NCBI RefSeq assembly: GCF_022213065.1
Contig: NZ_JAKLJA010000014.1
Coordinates: 1,339 to 65,338, forward strand
DNA length: 64,000 nucleotides
Direction of reading: 5' to 3'
Source: Paraburkholderia tagetis
GTDB taxonomy: Bacteria > Pseudomonadota > Gammaproteobacteria > Burkholderiales > Burkholderiaceae
The position numbers and the translations under genes were made by a program. The first letter of the stretch is position 1. Each line of letters begins with the position of its first letter. Shown in pieces: positions 9,249-19,307 of this stretch. The notes beneath the pieces were generated by a model. It ran no database searches and was not told the DNA's origin. It saw only the letters and a list, made by a program, of their open reading frames with translations.

Positions 9249-10040
9249 ATGCCGAGCGCCGAGCGAGAAGCATTTGCACGCGATGGAGTGACCGTTTTGC
9301 GGGGCGTGTTCACTGATTGGGTGGACGTTTTACGCGACGGCGTGGACTTCAACGAAAAGCACCCTGGACCCGATTTTCGCGACTACACCAAGGGCACGTC
9401 GTCAGGGCGGTTCTTTGGAGACTATTGCAACTGGCAGCGTATCGAGCCATTTCGCCGGTTCGTCGAGGAAAGCCCGGCGGCAAGCATCGCAAGAGCGTTG
9501 ATGGCGTCAAAGCGTGCGCGAATCTTTCACGAGCACGTTCTCGTCAAGGAGGCGGGCGCGGACAAGATCACGCCCTGGCATCACGACGAACCCTACTATT
9601 GCGTGAGCGCCGAGCAGTCGGTGAGCATGTGGGTGCCGCTCGATCCCGTGCCGCGCGAAACCACGCTCGAATTCGTCGCCGGCTCGCATCGTTGGGGAAA
9701 GCTCTTTCGGCCGAGGAAATTCACGGGTGTCGCATACGACCGTAATACAGACGGACTGGAAGAAATGCCGGACATCGACGCTCATCGTAGCAATTACGAA
9801 ATTCTTGGCTGGGATCTGGAGCCCGGTGACGCAGTGGCTTTTAACTATCTCACGGTGCACGGTGCGCCGGGAAATCGGTCGGGGTCCGTTTCCCGACGCG
9901 TGGTGTCGTTTCGCTGGCTCGGCGACAATGCCGTGTATGTCGACAGAGGCGGCGAGACTTCGCCGCCGTACCGCCATCTGGCCGATCGACTCGCTCCGGG
10001 CGATCCGCTGCCGGAAGAGGAATTTCCGTTCGTCGTCTGA
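9249..10040 (+). CDS. Phytanoyl-CoA dioxygenase (PhyH) family Fe(II)/2-oxoglutarate oxygenase
   Basis: A 263-residue oxygenase of the double-stranded beta-helix type. The iron ligands are visible as the HxD of TPWHHDEPYYC (around residue 120) and the distal His of NYLTVHGAPGN, followed by an Arg-rich strand (SRRVVSFRW) that would bind 2-oxoglutarate. A strong ribosome site (GAAAGGAGA) precedes ATG 9249. PhyH members hydroxylate carboxylates, amines and natural-product intermediates, so the exact substrate is unknown. It stands at the edge of a catabolic island with Rieske oxygenases and converges on the first of them, 39 bp away. It may perform one oxidative step of the same pathway. Confidence 0.87.
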   Translation: MPSAEREAFARDGVTVLRGVFTDWVDVLRDGVDFNEKHPGPDFRDYTKGTSSGRFFGDYCNWQRIEPFRRFVEESPAASIARALMASKRARIFHEHVLVKEAGADKITPWHHDEPYYCVSAEQSVSMWVPLDPVPRETTLEFVAGSHRWGKLFRPRKFTGVAYDRNTDGLEEMPDIDAHRSNYEILGWDLEPGDAVAFNYLTVHGAPGNRSGSVSRRVVSFRWLGDNAVYVDRGGETSPPYRHLADRLAPGDPLPEEEFPFVV

Positions 10041-10079
10041 TCGTGTTCAGCGTGAAAGTGACGGAAGGCCTATTCGGAA

Positions 10080-11234
10080 TCAGTCACAGATCCGATGAGC
10101 TATGTAGCTATAAAAGTCGCGTAGCGTGCCTTCCAGATTCTCAGTTGAAAGTGGCCCGGGTGAATAGAAGGTCGAGCCGAGTCCCTTCTGCAGCGTCTCC
10201 AGCTTTGCGCGATCTTCGGCATTGAACGCGTTGGCGAACGCAACGTATCGTTCGATGCTGTCCTTACCCGGGCTGCGCTCGTGTCCGGCGATACCCCACC
10301 TCAACGCGACCTGATCGGTTGCCACTGGCCTCAGACAAAGATAGATCGTCTGATGAGGCATATACGTGACGACGAGGTTGGGAAATACACTGAAAAGAAA
10401 ACTGGATCGCCGTTCGATCTGCGTGAGTTTTTCGTGAAACGGCGTGCGCTGAGGCGAGTCGAGCGTGTAATGCGCGCGATAGGCCGAGAAGTGACCGTTT
10501 CCGGGCACGTATTCGCACAGTTCGGTTGGCGTCACCGGCCTCAAGGTTCGCGGATGGGTGGCGTTCAGGTGATAGCCCTCCATGAAGTTCTCCGCCAGGC
10601 ATTTCCAGTTCGTGTTCCAAACTTCCTCCTGGAAGTGGTAAAGCTCGCGATCCTCGTGGTGATAGTTGCGGATATGGGCCTCGAGAGGACGAAGCACATC
10701 GCCGAGCGGCGGTGCGTTACCGTCGATGTTCGCGAAGATGAAGTTCTGCCAGATCGTTGAATGGATTTTTGGCAGCGCGCATCGCGCGGCATCGAGATCC
10801 TTGCAATCTTGCATCAGCGGAGCGCGTTTGAGCTTGCCGTTGAGCTCATAGCTCCACGCGTGATATGCGCACGCGTGCACCCGGGCATTGCCGCGGCCGA
10901 GCGCAACCAGGTTGCCGCGATGCCGGCACACGTTCGCGAGCACATGAATTTCGCCCTGCGCGTCGAGCTGAACCAGCAGGGGTTCTCCGACTATTTCAGT
11001 CGTGTAGTAGTCGCCTGCATCAGGAATTTCGCCGACGTGGCCGACGCAAACCCAGGTCTGTCGAAAGACGCGTTGTCGTTCGAGTTCAGCGAAGTGAGCA
11101 GAGGTATAGAACGCTCCTGGCATGCCGTGAGTGGCCCGATCGGGCGAGCACGACAACGTCGACAGTCTGTCCAGCAGAGCCCGGTCGCCCGGCGCAAGCA
11201 TATCGGTAGGTAGAACTGCTGGCGCATTCATCAC
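10080..11234 (-). CDS. Rieske [2Fe-2S] oxygenase alpha subunit (aromatic ring-hydroxylating/betaine-type), copy 1
   Basis: About 384 residues, the length of CntA/GbcA-type oxygenases. The N-terminal Rieske domain has CRHRGN and CAYHAW, giving the Cys-His/Cys-His cluster ligands. The catalytic domain has NWKCLAENFMEGYHLNATH, whose two His residues bind mononuclear iron. The residue linking the two centres is Glu (AEN) rather than the common Asp, as in carnitine oxygenase CntA, which hints at an amine substrate. GTG 11234 has AGGAG eight bases upstream and is followed at once by ATG 11231, so either may be used. It is divergent from a LysR gene that probably controls it. No reductase partner is encoded nearby. 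Confidence 0.9.
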   Translation of the reverse strand: MMNAPAVLPTDMLAPGDRALLDRLSTLSCSPDRATHGMPGAFYTSAHFAELERQRVFRQTWVCVGHVGEIPDAGDYYTTEIVGEPLLVQLDAQGEIHVLANVCRHRGNLVALGRGNARVHACAYHAWSYELNGKLKRAPLMQDCKDLDAARCALPKIHSTIWQNFIFANIDGNAPPLGDVLRPLEAHIRNYHHEDRELYHFQEEVWNTNWKCLAENFMEGYHLNATHPRTLRPVTPTELCEYVPGNGHFSAYRAHYTLDSPQRTPFHEKLTQIERRSSFLFSVFPNLVVTYMPHQTIYLCLRPVATDQVALRWGIAGHERSPGKDSIERYVAFANAFNAEDRAKLETLQKGLGSTFYSPGPLSTENLEGTLRDFYSYIAHRICD

Positions 11235-11303
11235 TATTCAATCTCCTGACCCGGCCGAGCGCCGATAACTCATAAAATAAACGGGTTAAAACATCGAGGA
11301 AAC

Positions 11304-11318
11304 CATTGTTTTTCAATG
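11304..11318. promoter_or_regulatory. Inverted repeat in the LysR1/Rieske1 divergent promoter region
   Basis: CATTG, five T residues, then CAATG form a perfect dyad between the divergent LysR gene (starts 11438) and Rieske gene (starts 11234). Position and form are compatible with a LysR-type operator, but the arms are short and chance is possible. Confidence 0.3.
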
Positions 11319-11437
11319 CGCTCCCCAGCTTTTCGCTATGCAGGATTGCCTCAGAAAAAAGGTGAATACGTGGGGCAACCGAAATAGTTCGGCCACCGTT
11401 ATCATTCATGGTTTGAGCACATACACAGCGAGCGCGT

Positions 11438-12355
11438 ATGTCACCTCCATTCACGTTGCGCCAACTGAAGTACTTCGTTGCCACGGTGGACTACGGGAGC
11501 GTCGCGGAGGCCTCACGAAAGCTCTTTATCGCGCAGCCGGCGATATCGGTTGCCATCAAGAGTCTCGAAGAGGGTTTCGGCACACAGCTCATCATCCGGC
11601 ATCATGCGCAGGGTATTTCACTGACTCCGGCCGGCACGAGATTCTATGAGCGCGCAAAAGCGCTGCTTCAGTCGGTGCACGAGTTCGAGCAAAACGCGCT
11701 TGCTGATGGAGACGTTTCATCCGGCCGAGTCGATATCGGGTGTTTCGAGACATTCGCGCCGCTGTATCTTCCGAGTTTGATTCGCGGCTTCAATACGCTT
11801 TATCCCGGCATTGAAATCAAGGTACGGGATGGAGATCAGGATGAGCTTCTGCAAGGGCTCGAGAAAGGTCGATTCGATCTTGTCGTGGTGTACGACCTGG
11901 GACTCGACGAGACGCTCTCTACTCACCAATTGACGTCGGGGCAACCGCCGTATGTCTTGTTGCCAGCGACACATCGGCTTGGTGGTGCCGATAAGGTCAG
12001 TCTCTTCGACCTGTGTGACGAGCCATTGATTCTGCTCGATGTCGCACCGAGCAGAGACTATTTTGTCGGCCTGTTTGAACCTTATGGACTGAGCCCGAAA
12101 GTAGGGTTCAGTTCACCCTCGCTGGAACTGGTTCGCGGTATGGTGGGGCAGGGATTCGGATATTCCCTTCTGGTCACGCGGCCGCACGCGCCGACGACCT
12201 ATGACGGGCACGAAGTCGTTGCGGTCGAGATCGCGGAGTCAGTTGCCTGTTCGGGCCTCGTGGCTGCGTGGCTGAAGCGGAATCAACTGACCGTGCCCGC
12301 TCGATTGTTCCTCGAGTACACCGAGACTCGATTCCGCTCGATGTCCCATTCCTGA
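11438..12355 (+). CDS. LysR family transcriptional regulator, copy 1
   Basis: A 305-residue LysR-type regulator. The N-terminal winged helix-turn-helix begins TLRQLKYFVATVDYGSVAEA and includes AQPAISVAIKSLE; the remainder is the periplasmic-binding-like effector domain. It is divergently placed from Rieske oxygenase 1, the classic arrangement of a LysR regulator and its target. It is a clear paralogue of the second LysR gene at 18165-19091: both contain RHHAxGxSLT and a C-terminal block with RDYF, VRGMV and GYS residues. The two may answer related effectors, probably the imported substrate or a breakdown product (inference). Confidence 0.92.
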   Translation: MSPPFTLRQLKYFVATVDYGSVAEASRKLFIAQPAISVAIKSLEEGFGTQLIIRHHAQGISLTPAGTRFYERAKALLQSVHEFEQNALADGDVSSGRVDIGCFETFAPLYLPSLIRGFNTLYPGIEIKVRDGDQDELLQGLEKGRFDLVVVYDLGLDETLSTHQLTSGQPPYVLLPATHRLGGADKVSLFDLCDEPLILLDVAPSRDYFVGLFEPYGLSPKVGFSSPSLELVRGMVGQGFGYSLLVTRPHAPTTYDGHEVVAVEIAESVACSGLVAAWLKRNQLTVPARLFLEYTETRFRSMSHS

Positions 12356-12380
12356 GTCTGTTCGCCCGTCTTCCGCCGAA

Positions 12381-13208
12381 TCAGATCAGCGCCTGACTCG
12401 CGGCTGCGGCGCGGCTCCGCAGCCAGTTGATGCTCATGAATAACACCACAGCGAACACAATCAGCATGGTCGCCACGGCCAGAATCGATGGATCGATGGA
12501 GTCCCTGATGCCGCTCCACATCTGTCGTGGAACGGTCTTCTGATTGGGGCCGCCGATAAACAGAATAACGATCACTTCATCGAACGAAGTTGCAAAGGCG
12601 AAGACGCTTCCCGTCGCTACGGCGGGCGTGATCATCGGCAGCGTCACGCGCCTGAACGCGACCCATGGCGGTGCGCCCAGCCCGGACGCTGCGCGCAGCA
12701 GGCTCTGATCGAAAGACAGCAGCGACGCCGTCACCGTGATGACGACAAACGGCGTGCCGAGCGCGGCGTGCGCAAGAATGACACCGGGGTACGAATTCAC
12801 GAGCCCAAGCGGAGCGAACACAAGATAGAAGCCGGCCGCGACCACGACAATTGGCACGATCATCGGCGAGATGATGATCGGCATGACGATCGAGCGCAGT
12901 GGAAACTGCGTGCGCGAGAGGCCGAGCGCTGCCAGCGTCCCGAGACAGGTTGCAATCAGCGTGGACGCAGCGCCTATCCCGACACTGTTCAAAAGCGCAA
13001 GTTGCCAGTCCGGGCTCGTGAGCGCCTGTTCATACCAGCGCAGCGAGAATCCTTGCAGCGGATATGAAAAGTACGAGCCGGAGTTGAACGAAAGCGGAAT
13101 GAGCGCGAGAATCGGCGCGACCAGAAAGAACAGAACGAGCGCGCAATGCACGCGTGCCCAGCGGAAAGCGACGCGCTCCGTTAGTACCGTATTGCGTTTG
13201 TCTTGCAT
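12381..13208 (-). CDS. ABC transporter permease, PotC-like (spermidine/putrescine/opine family)
   Basis: A 275-residue inner-membrane permease with six predicted helices and the EAA-type cytoplasmic loop ending the segment LRAASGLGAPPWVAFRRVTL. It belongs to the PotC/polyamine-opine-Fe permease family. It is the last gene of a five-gene minus-strand unit (Rieske 2, ATPase, binding protein, two permeases), starting 15 bp after the other permease. Together they should import a small cationic or amino-acid-like compound into the cytoplasm for the enzymes encoded around it. The substrate cannot be read from the sequence. Confidence 0.9.
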   Translation of the reverse strand: MQDKRNTVLTERVAFRWARVHCALVLFFLVAPILALIPLSFNSGSYFSYPLQGFSLRWYEQALTSPDWQLALLNSVGIGAASTLIATCLGTLAALGLSRTQFPLRSIVMPIIISPMIVPIVVVAAGFYLVFAPLGLVNSYPGVILAHAALGTPFVVITVTASLLSFDQSLLRAASGLGAPPWVAFRRVTLPMITPAVATGSVFAFATSFDEVIVILFIGGPNQKTVPRQMWSGIRDSIDPSILAVATMLIVFAVVLFMSINWLRSRAAAASQALI

Positions 13209-13223
13209 GGTCGTTCCTGTGTC

Positions 13224-14495
13224 TCAACCAAACCGCAAACGGTCGATGCCGACGATGCGGTTGAAGATGAAATAGAAAATCGCCGTAAAGATCACGAGAT
13301 AGGCCGATAGCGCGCCCGCGAGTCCCCAGTTGAGCTGTGTGTTCGTCTGGTTCGCGATGAGCTGGCTGATCATCTCGTCGCCCGCGCCGCCGAGCAGGGC
13401 AGGCGTGATGTAGTAGCCGAGGGCCAGCACGAACACCAGGAAGCAGCCTGCTCCAACGCCTGGCAAAGTTTGGGGAATATAGACGCGCACGAAAGCCGTG
13501 AATGGGTGAGCGCCCAGCGACTTCGCGGCGCGCAGATACACGGGCGAAACGCCTTTCATCACCGAGAAAATCGCGAGAATCATGTATGGCAGCAGCACGT
13601 GCGTCATGCCGATCAACACGCCAGTGCGATTGAAAACGAGCGGTACGGGATGCGTCACGATGCCGAGACTCATCAGCACGCTGTTGACGATACCGCCCGG
13701 TTGCAGGAGCACGTACCACGCCGTCGTTCGCACCAGCAGCGAGGTCCAGAACGGCACGATGACAAACAGCATCAGTCGGCTGCTGCTTTTCTCGGGCAGA
13801 TTCGCGAGCAGCCACGCAACGGGATAACCGAGCAGCAAGCAAAGCAAGGTGACGGTGACGCTGATCGAGATCGTGCGCAAGAACGCCTCGCGATAGACCG
13901 TGGCGTTCGCGGGCAGGGAGACGATCGAGCCTTGCGGCGTCACCTTCGCGTCCACGGCGTTCAACAGATAGTCGGGCGTCGGCGACGTAGCGGCACGCTT
14001 GAGCAAGCGCCATGTCTCAGGCGAGTTCCACCGTTCATCGATTTCGATCAGCGCCGGTTTCCACGCGGGAGGCGCATCGTGACGAACGCCACGTGCCGTT
14101 TTCAACAACAGGCTGCGGAATTCCGGTTGCGCGAAGTTCATGCGCCTTGCGACGGCGCCGAGTTCTCCGCTTTGCTGTGCATCCTTGATTCCGGATGCGA
14201 GCAGGGCGAACGTATGTTCATCGGGCACGCCATGGCCATCCCAGGCATCGAGTGTGCGGGAAAGCGCGGGCATGCTGTCGGGCACTTCGCTGTTCTGCAC
14301 GCTGCGCGCGAGCAAAAGCGCAATGGGCGCAATGAACGTCGACAGCAGGAATACGATCAGCGGAAGCGCCAGCATCAGCGCTCGAATCGAAGCACGGCGT
14401 TGCGCCTTTTGATAAGACGCGCGGCCGACGGCTCTCGTCGGAGAGCCCGTGGCCGGAGAACTGGCCGTCATGGGCTTATGGGTAGTCGCGGTCAC
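13224..14495 (-). CDS. ABC transporter permease, PotB-like, with a long periplasmic insertion
   Basis: Permease subunit of about 423 residues if GTG 14495 (with an AGAGAG purine stretch six bases upstream) is the start; the frame is open to TTG 14549, which would overlap the binding-protein gene, and ATG 14471 is also possible. After the first helix comes roughly 120 hydrophilic residues (SEVPDS to VDAKVT), then five helices with the EAA loop LRAAKSLGAHPFTAFVRVY. Standard PotB has about 285 residues, so the insertion between helices 1 and 2 is extra, though similar long forms exist in proteobacterial polyamine/opine permeases. It should pair with the PotC-like subunit. Confidence 0.88.
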   Translation of the reverse strand: MTATTHKPMTASSPATGSPTRAVGRASYQKAQRRASIRALMLALPLIVFLLSTFIAPIALLLARSVQNSEVPDSMPALSRTLDAWDGHGVPDEHTFALLASGIKDAQQSGELGAVARRMNFAQPEFRSLLLKTARGVRHDAPPAWKPALIEIDERWNSPETWRLLKRAATSPTPDYLLNAVDAKVTPQGSIVSLPANATVYREAFLRTISISVTVTLLCLLLGYPVAWLLANLPEKSSSRLMLFVIVPFWTSLLVRTTAWYVLLQPGGIVNSVLMSLGIVTHPVPLVFNRTGVLIGMTHVLLPYMILAIFSVMKGVSPVYLRAAKSLGAHPFTAFVRVYIPQTLPGVGAGCFLVFVLALGYYITPALLGGAGDEMISQLIANQTNTQLNWGLAGALSAYLVIFTAIFYFIFNRIVGIDRLRFG

Positions 14496-14533
14496 AGCGG
14501 GCTCTCTTTCGATGGGAGTATTACTGCGGAGTG

Positions 14534-15580
14534 TTACTGCGTCAGCCAAACCTGGAAGCGCTTGTTGATCTCGTCGGCGTTATCGGCCCAGAAGGTCGAA
14601 TTGATCTGGATCGCGCGCTTGAAGTTATCCGGCGCGGTCGGCAGATCGGCGAGCCGTTGTTTGTCGACGAGTGCGATCGCGTCCTTGCGCGGCGGCGCGT
14701 ACGCGATGTACTTCGAAAGGTCGGCATAGGCTTTCGGCTGCGATGCGAAAGCGATGAACTTCGCCGCCTCGTCGGCGTGCTTTGCGCCTGCCGGAATGCC
14801 CCACCATTCATAGTCGTAGACTTGCGCATCCCAGACGATCTTGAAGGGCTTCTGGTCTTTCTTCGCGGCATCGTCGATTCGGCCGTTGTACGCCTGCGTC
14901 ATCACGACGGCGCCATCGGCGAGCAGTTGAGGCGCCTGCGCGCCGGACTCCCACCACACGATGTTCTTCTTGATCGTGTCGAGCTTCTTGAATGCGCGAT
15001 CAACGCCCGCTGGCGTTCCGAGAACCTTGTAGACGTCTTTCGGATCTACGCCATCGGCAATGAGCGCCCATTCCATCGAACCTTTCGGCGACTTGCGCAA
15101 GCCCCGCTTGCCGGGAAACTTCTTCAAGTCGAAGAAGTCGCTGATGGTTTGCGGCGGTGTCTTGAGCTTGCTCGCATCGTAGGCGTAGACCGTGGACCAC
15201 ACCATGCTCGCCACCGCGCAGTCGCTGATGGACCCCGGAATGAAGTCGCTCGTATTGCCGAGGCTCTTCTTGTCGAACTTCTTGAGGAGCCCTTCATCGC
15301 AGGCCGTGATCGCGTCATTGCTCTCGAGATCGATGAGATCCCAAGTTGTGTTCTTCGCCTGCTCCATCGCCGAAAGCTTTGCGAGGCCACCGTCATACGA
15401 TTCCAGCGAAAAATTGACGCCAGTGGATTGCGTGAACGGACCGAAATAGGCCTTCTTCGCCGCCGCCTCATAGGCGCCGCCGAAGGTGACGACATTGAGC
15501 GTCTGCGCAGCCTGCGCCGAAACAGTAGCGAAGGCGACTACAGCGAGTGCGGCGCATTGTGCTTTGATGTGAGTGCGCAT
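14534..15580 (-). CDS. Periplasmic substrate-binding protein of ABC importer (PotD-like)
   Basis: A 348-residue extracytoplasmic solute-binding protein. The N-terminus MRTHIKAQCAALAVVAFA followed by TVSAQA is a typical Sec signal peptide. The mature part begins QTLNVVTFGGAYE and keeps the family features WDLIDLES, an aromatic WWESGAQ hinge segment and VYDYEWWGIPAGAKH. This is the PotD/opine-binding fold (bacterial extracellular solute-binding protein family 1). Its ATG lies one base after the ATPase stop codon, so translation is coupled. The aromatic-rich pocket residues (WWESG, YEWWG) would suit a cationic ligand through cation-pi contacts, but that is only an inference. Confidence 0.92.
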   Translation of the reverse strand: MRTHIKAQCAALAVVAFATVSAQAAQTLNVVTFGGAYEAAAKKAYFGPFTQSTGVNFSLESYDGGLAKLSAMEQAKNTTWDLIDLESNDAITACDEGLLKKFDKKSLGNTSDFIPGSISDCAVASMVWSTVYAYDASKLKTPPQTISDFFDLKKFPGKRGLRKSPKGSMEWALIADGVDPKDVYKVLGTPAGVDRAFKKLDTIKKNIVWWESGAQAPQLLADGAVVMTQAYNGRIDDAAKKDQKPFKIVWDAQVYDYEWWGIPAGAKHADEAAKFIAFASQPKAYADLSKYIAYAPPRKDAIALVDKQRLADLPTAPDNFKRAIQINSTFWADNADEINKRFQVWLTQ

Positions 15581-15581
15581 A

Positions 15582-16811
<1,230 letters not shown>

Positions 16812-16840
16812 CGTGATAGCGTCCTGTCGGGGGGCTTCGA

Positions 16841-17989
16841 TTAACGCGCAGTGAGCTTCGACGCGAGATAACGGGCGAAGTCAAAGTTCGGGCGTTCGAG
16901 GTGGCTCAGGTGGCCGGGCTTCGCAAGCGGGGCATGCACACCGCGAAACACGGCTTCCACGCCGCGCTTGTCCTCCGCATTCACTTCGTCGAGCAATGTC
17001 TTGAGCGTCGCCATGTGCGCATTGGCTTCGGGGTCGGCGATAAATTCGGGCGCAAGACCGCCACCGAAGCGGATATGCACGCGGCCGACGCCTTGCGGCT
17101 GCAACACCAGATACCAGAAGTAACCCGGCGTCAGCGTGATGAGATGCGTCGGATAGATTGCGAGCAACGCGGTGGTCTTGCGCCAGTGTCCGGTCAGGCG
17201 GTTATTGTCGGGATGGGCATTCCCGATGGGAAGCGATGCTTCCTTCGTGATCCAGTGATAGTTGAACGCGGGATAACCCGGCGGGCACTCCATCTCTTCG
17301 AGTCTGGAATGCGGCCCGACCGTGGCGCGATGCAACATCGGCAGGTGATAGCTTTCCATGAAGTTCTCGGCGAGGATTTTCCAGTTGGTATCCCAGACGT
17401 GTTCTTCATAGAAAGTCTCGACGTAGTCCGTCATGCCGTATGCGCCAATCAACTCCCCCAGTTGCGCGAGTTGCTGATTAACGGGCTGTGCATGCTGATC
17501 GAGCGTCACGTAGATCCAGCCTTGCCATTCTTCGCAGCGGATCGCCGGCAACTGGTAGCTCTCCTTGCAGAAGCCCGCTTGCTGGTCCATCAAAGGCGCG
17601 CCCTTCAATGCGCCGTCGAGTCCATAATTCCACGCGTGATACGGGCAGACGATCCGTCTTATGTTTCCTCGGCCTTCGAGCAGAACGGACATGCGATGCA
17701 GGCACACATTCGACATTGCGCGCAGCGCCATCTTCTCGTCGCGCACCACAACGATCGGTTGAGTCGCGATGTTCGCGCTCAGATAATCGCCGGGCGCCTT
17801 CAGCGCGCTCGCACGCCCCACGCATTGCCATTCCTTCGCAAAGATCGCGCGCTCTTCGAGCGCCAGGAACTCGGGCGATGTGTACACGCCAGGCGGCATC
17901 GAGCGCGCATCGCTGAATGGTCGCTCGCAGCCGGTCACAAGCGCGTCGACCAAAGCATGGGTTGCCGTTTGCACGGTGGGGTTTTCCAT
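16841..17989 (-). CDS. Rieske [2Fe-2S] oxygenase alpha subunit, copy 2
   Basis: A 382-residue Rieske oxygenase paralogous to the product of 10080-11234. The cluster ligands sit in CLHRMS and CPYHAWN, the mononuclear iron site in NWKILAENFMESYHLPMLH, again with Glu in place of the usual bridging Asp. ATG 17989 has AGGAGC five bases upstream. It is the first gene of the unit that continues with the ABC importer (ATPase 29 bp downstream), so uptake and oxidation are probably co-expressed. This is a strong hint that the transported compound is the substrate. An electron-supplying reductase is not encoded in the island. Confidence 0.91.
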   Translation of the reverse strand: MENPTVQTATHALVDALVTGCERPFSDARSMPPGVYTSPEFLALEERAIFAKEWQCVGRASALKAPGDYLSANIATQPIVVVRDEKMALRAMSNVCLHRMSVLLEGRGNIRRIVCPYHAWNYGLDGALKGAPLMDQQAGFCKESYQLPAIRCEEWQGWIYVTLDQHAQPVNQQLAQLGELIGAYGMTDYVETFYEEHVWDTNWKILAENFMESYHLPMLHRATVGPHSRLEEMECPPGYPAFNYHWITKEASLPIGNAHPDNNRLTGHWRKTTALLAIYPTHLITLTPGYFWYLVLQPQGVGRVHIRFGGGLAPEFIADPEANAHMATLKTLLDEVNAEDKRGVEAVFRGVHAPLAKPGHLSHLERPNFDFARYLASKLTAR

Positions 17990-18164
17990 GAGGCGCTCCT
18001 GATGTCGAGTGCGTTCGCGCTACGGGAAGGTTTGCGCTTTAATCGCCTCGCCTGACAGTTAATCTACCAAGCCAAATTACCAGTCAAAATATTGTTTTCG
18101 GATACTAAAGAAAGGATTTGGCTATGCAGCCCGCGAAGAACGCCCGCGCCGTTGCGATGGACGG

Positions 18165-19091
18165 TTACGTATCGAGCTTCAGGCGGCGTATATAGCTTTC
18201 GCTAAAGGCTGAGAATCGGGACACCACCTGCCGCGCCTTCATCGTTTTCGATTGGGCGATCCCGAGCGTTGTCGCGTTGACGTTGTCCCTGAAGCGCTTG
18301 ATCACGAACTCGCTGCCGTCGACGGTTCGCGTCGAACTCAGCGGGAAGTTCAGGATGCTGTAGCCAAGCCCGTTGGCGACCATCCCCCGCACCACTTCGG
18401 GCTGGGACGAACGAAAAGCCGGCACAGGCCGGCTGCCGACGGCATCGAAGAGCGCGGCGAAATAGTCCCGGCTGTGCGGCAGATCCAGCATCACATAGGG
18501 TTCGTCGATCAAATCCTGCAACGACACTTTGCGCGCGCGAGCGAGCCGATGCGTGGCGGGCAGGATCGCGTAAGGCGGCAAGGGGAGCAGCGGGGTAAAC
18601 GCGATGTCTTCGGTCAGGTCGAGACTATAGGTGAGCACGAGGTCGAGCGAACCGTCGTGCAGGCCTTTTATTAGCTCGTCCTGATGCGCCTCGACGGTGC
18701 GAAAGCTGATGCCGCTATGCTCGCTCGTAAAACGGCTGATGAGCCCCGGCATTAGCGGCGGCGCCAGAGAAACGAGGCAGCCGAGCGCAATCGAACCCGT
18801 CATGCCGCCGTCCATTTCGGTGGCGGTCGTCTGCAGTTCTTCCGCAATCTTCAGGAGATTGCGTGCCTGGCCGAGAAGATCGCGCCCCGCCTGAGTAAGC
18901 GACAGGCCGCTCGCGTGATGCCGGATGAACAGTTGCACGCCGAACGAGATCTCGAGATCGGCGAGAGCGGTCGAGATGGACGGCTGCGAAATATGCAGCC
19001 GCTTCGCAGCGGCGGTGAAAGACAAGATTTCGGCAGTCACCACGAAGTACCGCAACTGGCGCAGTGAGTAACGCAACGGCTGACTTTCCAT
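18165..19091 (-). CDS. LysR family transcriptional regulator, copy 2
   Basis: A 308-residue LysR regulator with an N-terminal winged helix (YSLRQLRYFVVTAEILSFTA, then SQPSISTALADLE) and an effector-binding C-terminal domain. It lies 175 bp upstream of the Rieske 2/ABC unit on the same strand and is divergent from the flavoprotein monooxygenase gene, with 216 bp between, so it could control both sides. It is a paralogue of the LysR encoded at 11438-12355. A perfect 6-bp dyad at 19146-19164 lies in the divergent gap and may be its operator. Confidence 0.92.
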   Translation of the reverse strand: MESQPLRYSLRQLRYFVVTAEILSFTAAAKRLHISQPSISTALADLEISFGVQLFIRHHASGLSLTQAGRDLLGQARNLLKIAEELQTTATEMDGGMTGSIALGCLVSLAPPLMPGLISRFTSEHSGISFRTVEAHQDELIKGLHDGSLDLVLTYSLDLTEDIAFTPLLPLPPYAILPATHRLARARKVSLQDLIDEPYVMLDLPHSRDYFAALFDAVGSRPVPAFRSSQPEVVRGMVANGLGYSILNFPLSSTRTVDGSEFVIKRFRDNVNATTLGIAQSKTMKARQVVSRFSAFSESYIRRLKLDT

Positions 19092-19145
19092 ATGCTCCGC
19101 TCCGGAATGACGTCCTCAGATGGATCGCATTGTGAAGTGATCAAA

Positions 19146-19164
19146 ATTCACTGCATAGGTGAAT
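19146..19164. promoter_or_regulatory. Candidate LysR operator (perfect dyad ATTCAC-N7-GTGAAT)
   Basis: ATTCAC at 19146-19151 and GTGAAT at 19159-19164 are perfect inverted arms separated by TGCATAG, in the gap between the divergent LysR2 and monooxygenase genes. A GTGAA element a little upstream pairs with the same TTCAC arm, so two overlapping dyads exist. An AT-rich run (TTTTTTTAATATATTTTT) follows at about 19178-19195. Confidence 0.45.
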
Positions 19165-19307
19165 CCGATGCTCTGCATTTTTTTAATATATTTTTCGGAT
19201 TCTGCAAGCGGGCGTAGATTCCTATCCGAAAGATCACGCAGGGTGTCTGGAGGCCGCGCGAGGCCGACGCAAGCACACCGAACATTGCTTCTTCGAAGGA
19301 CTCAGCC

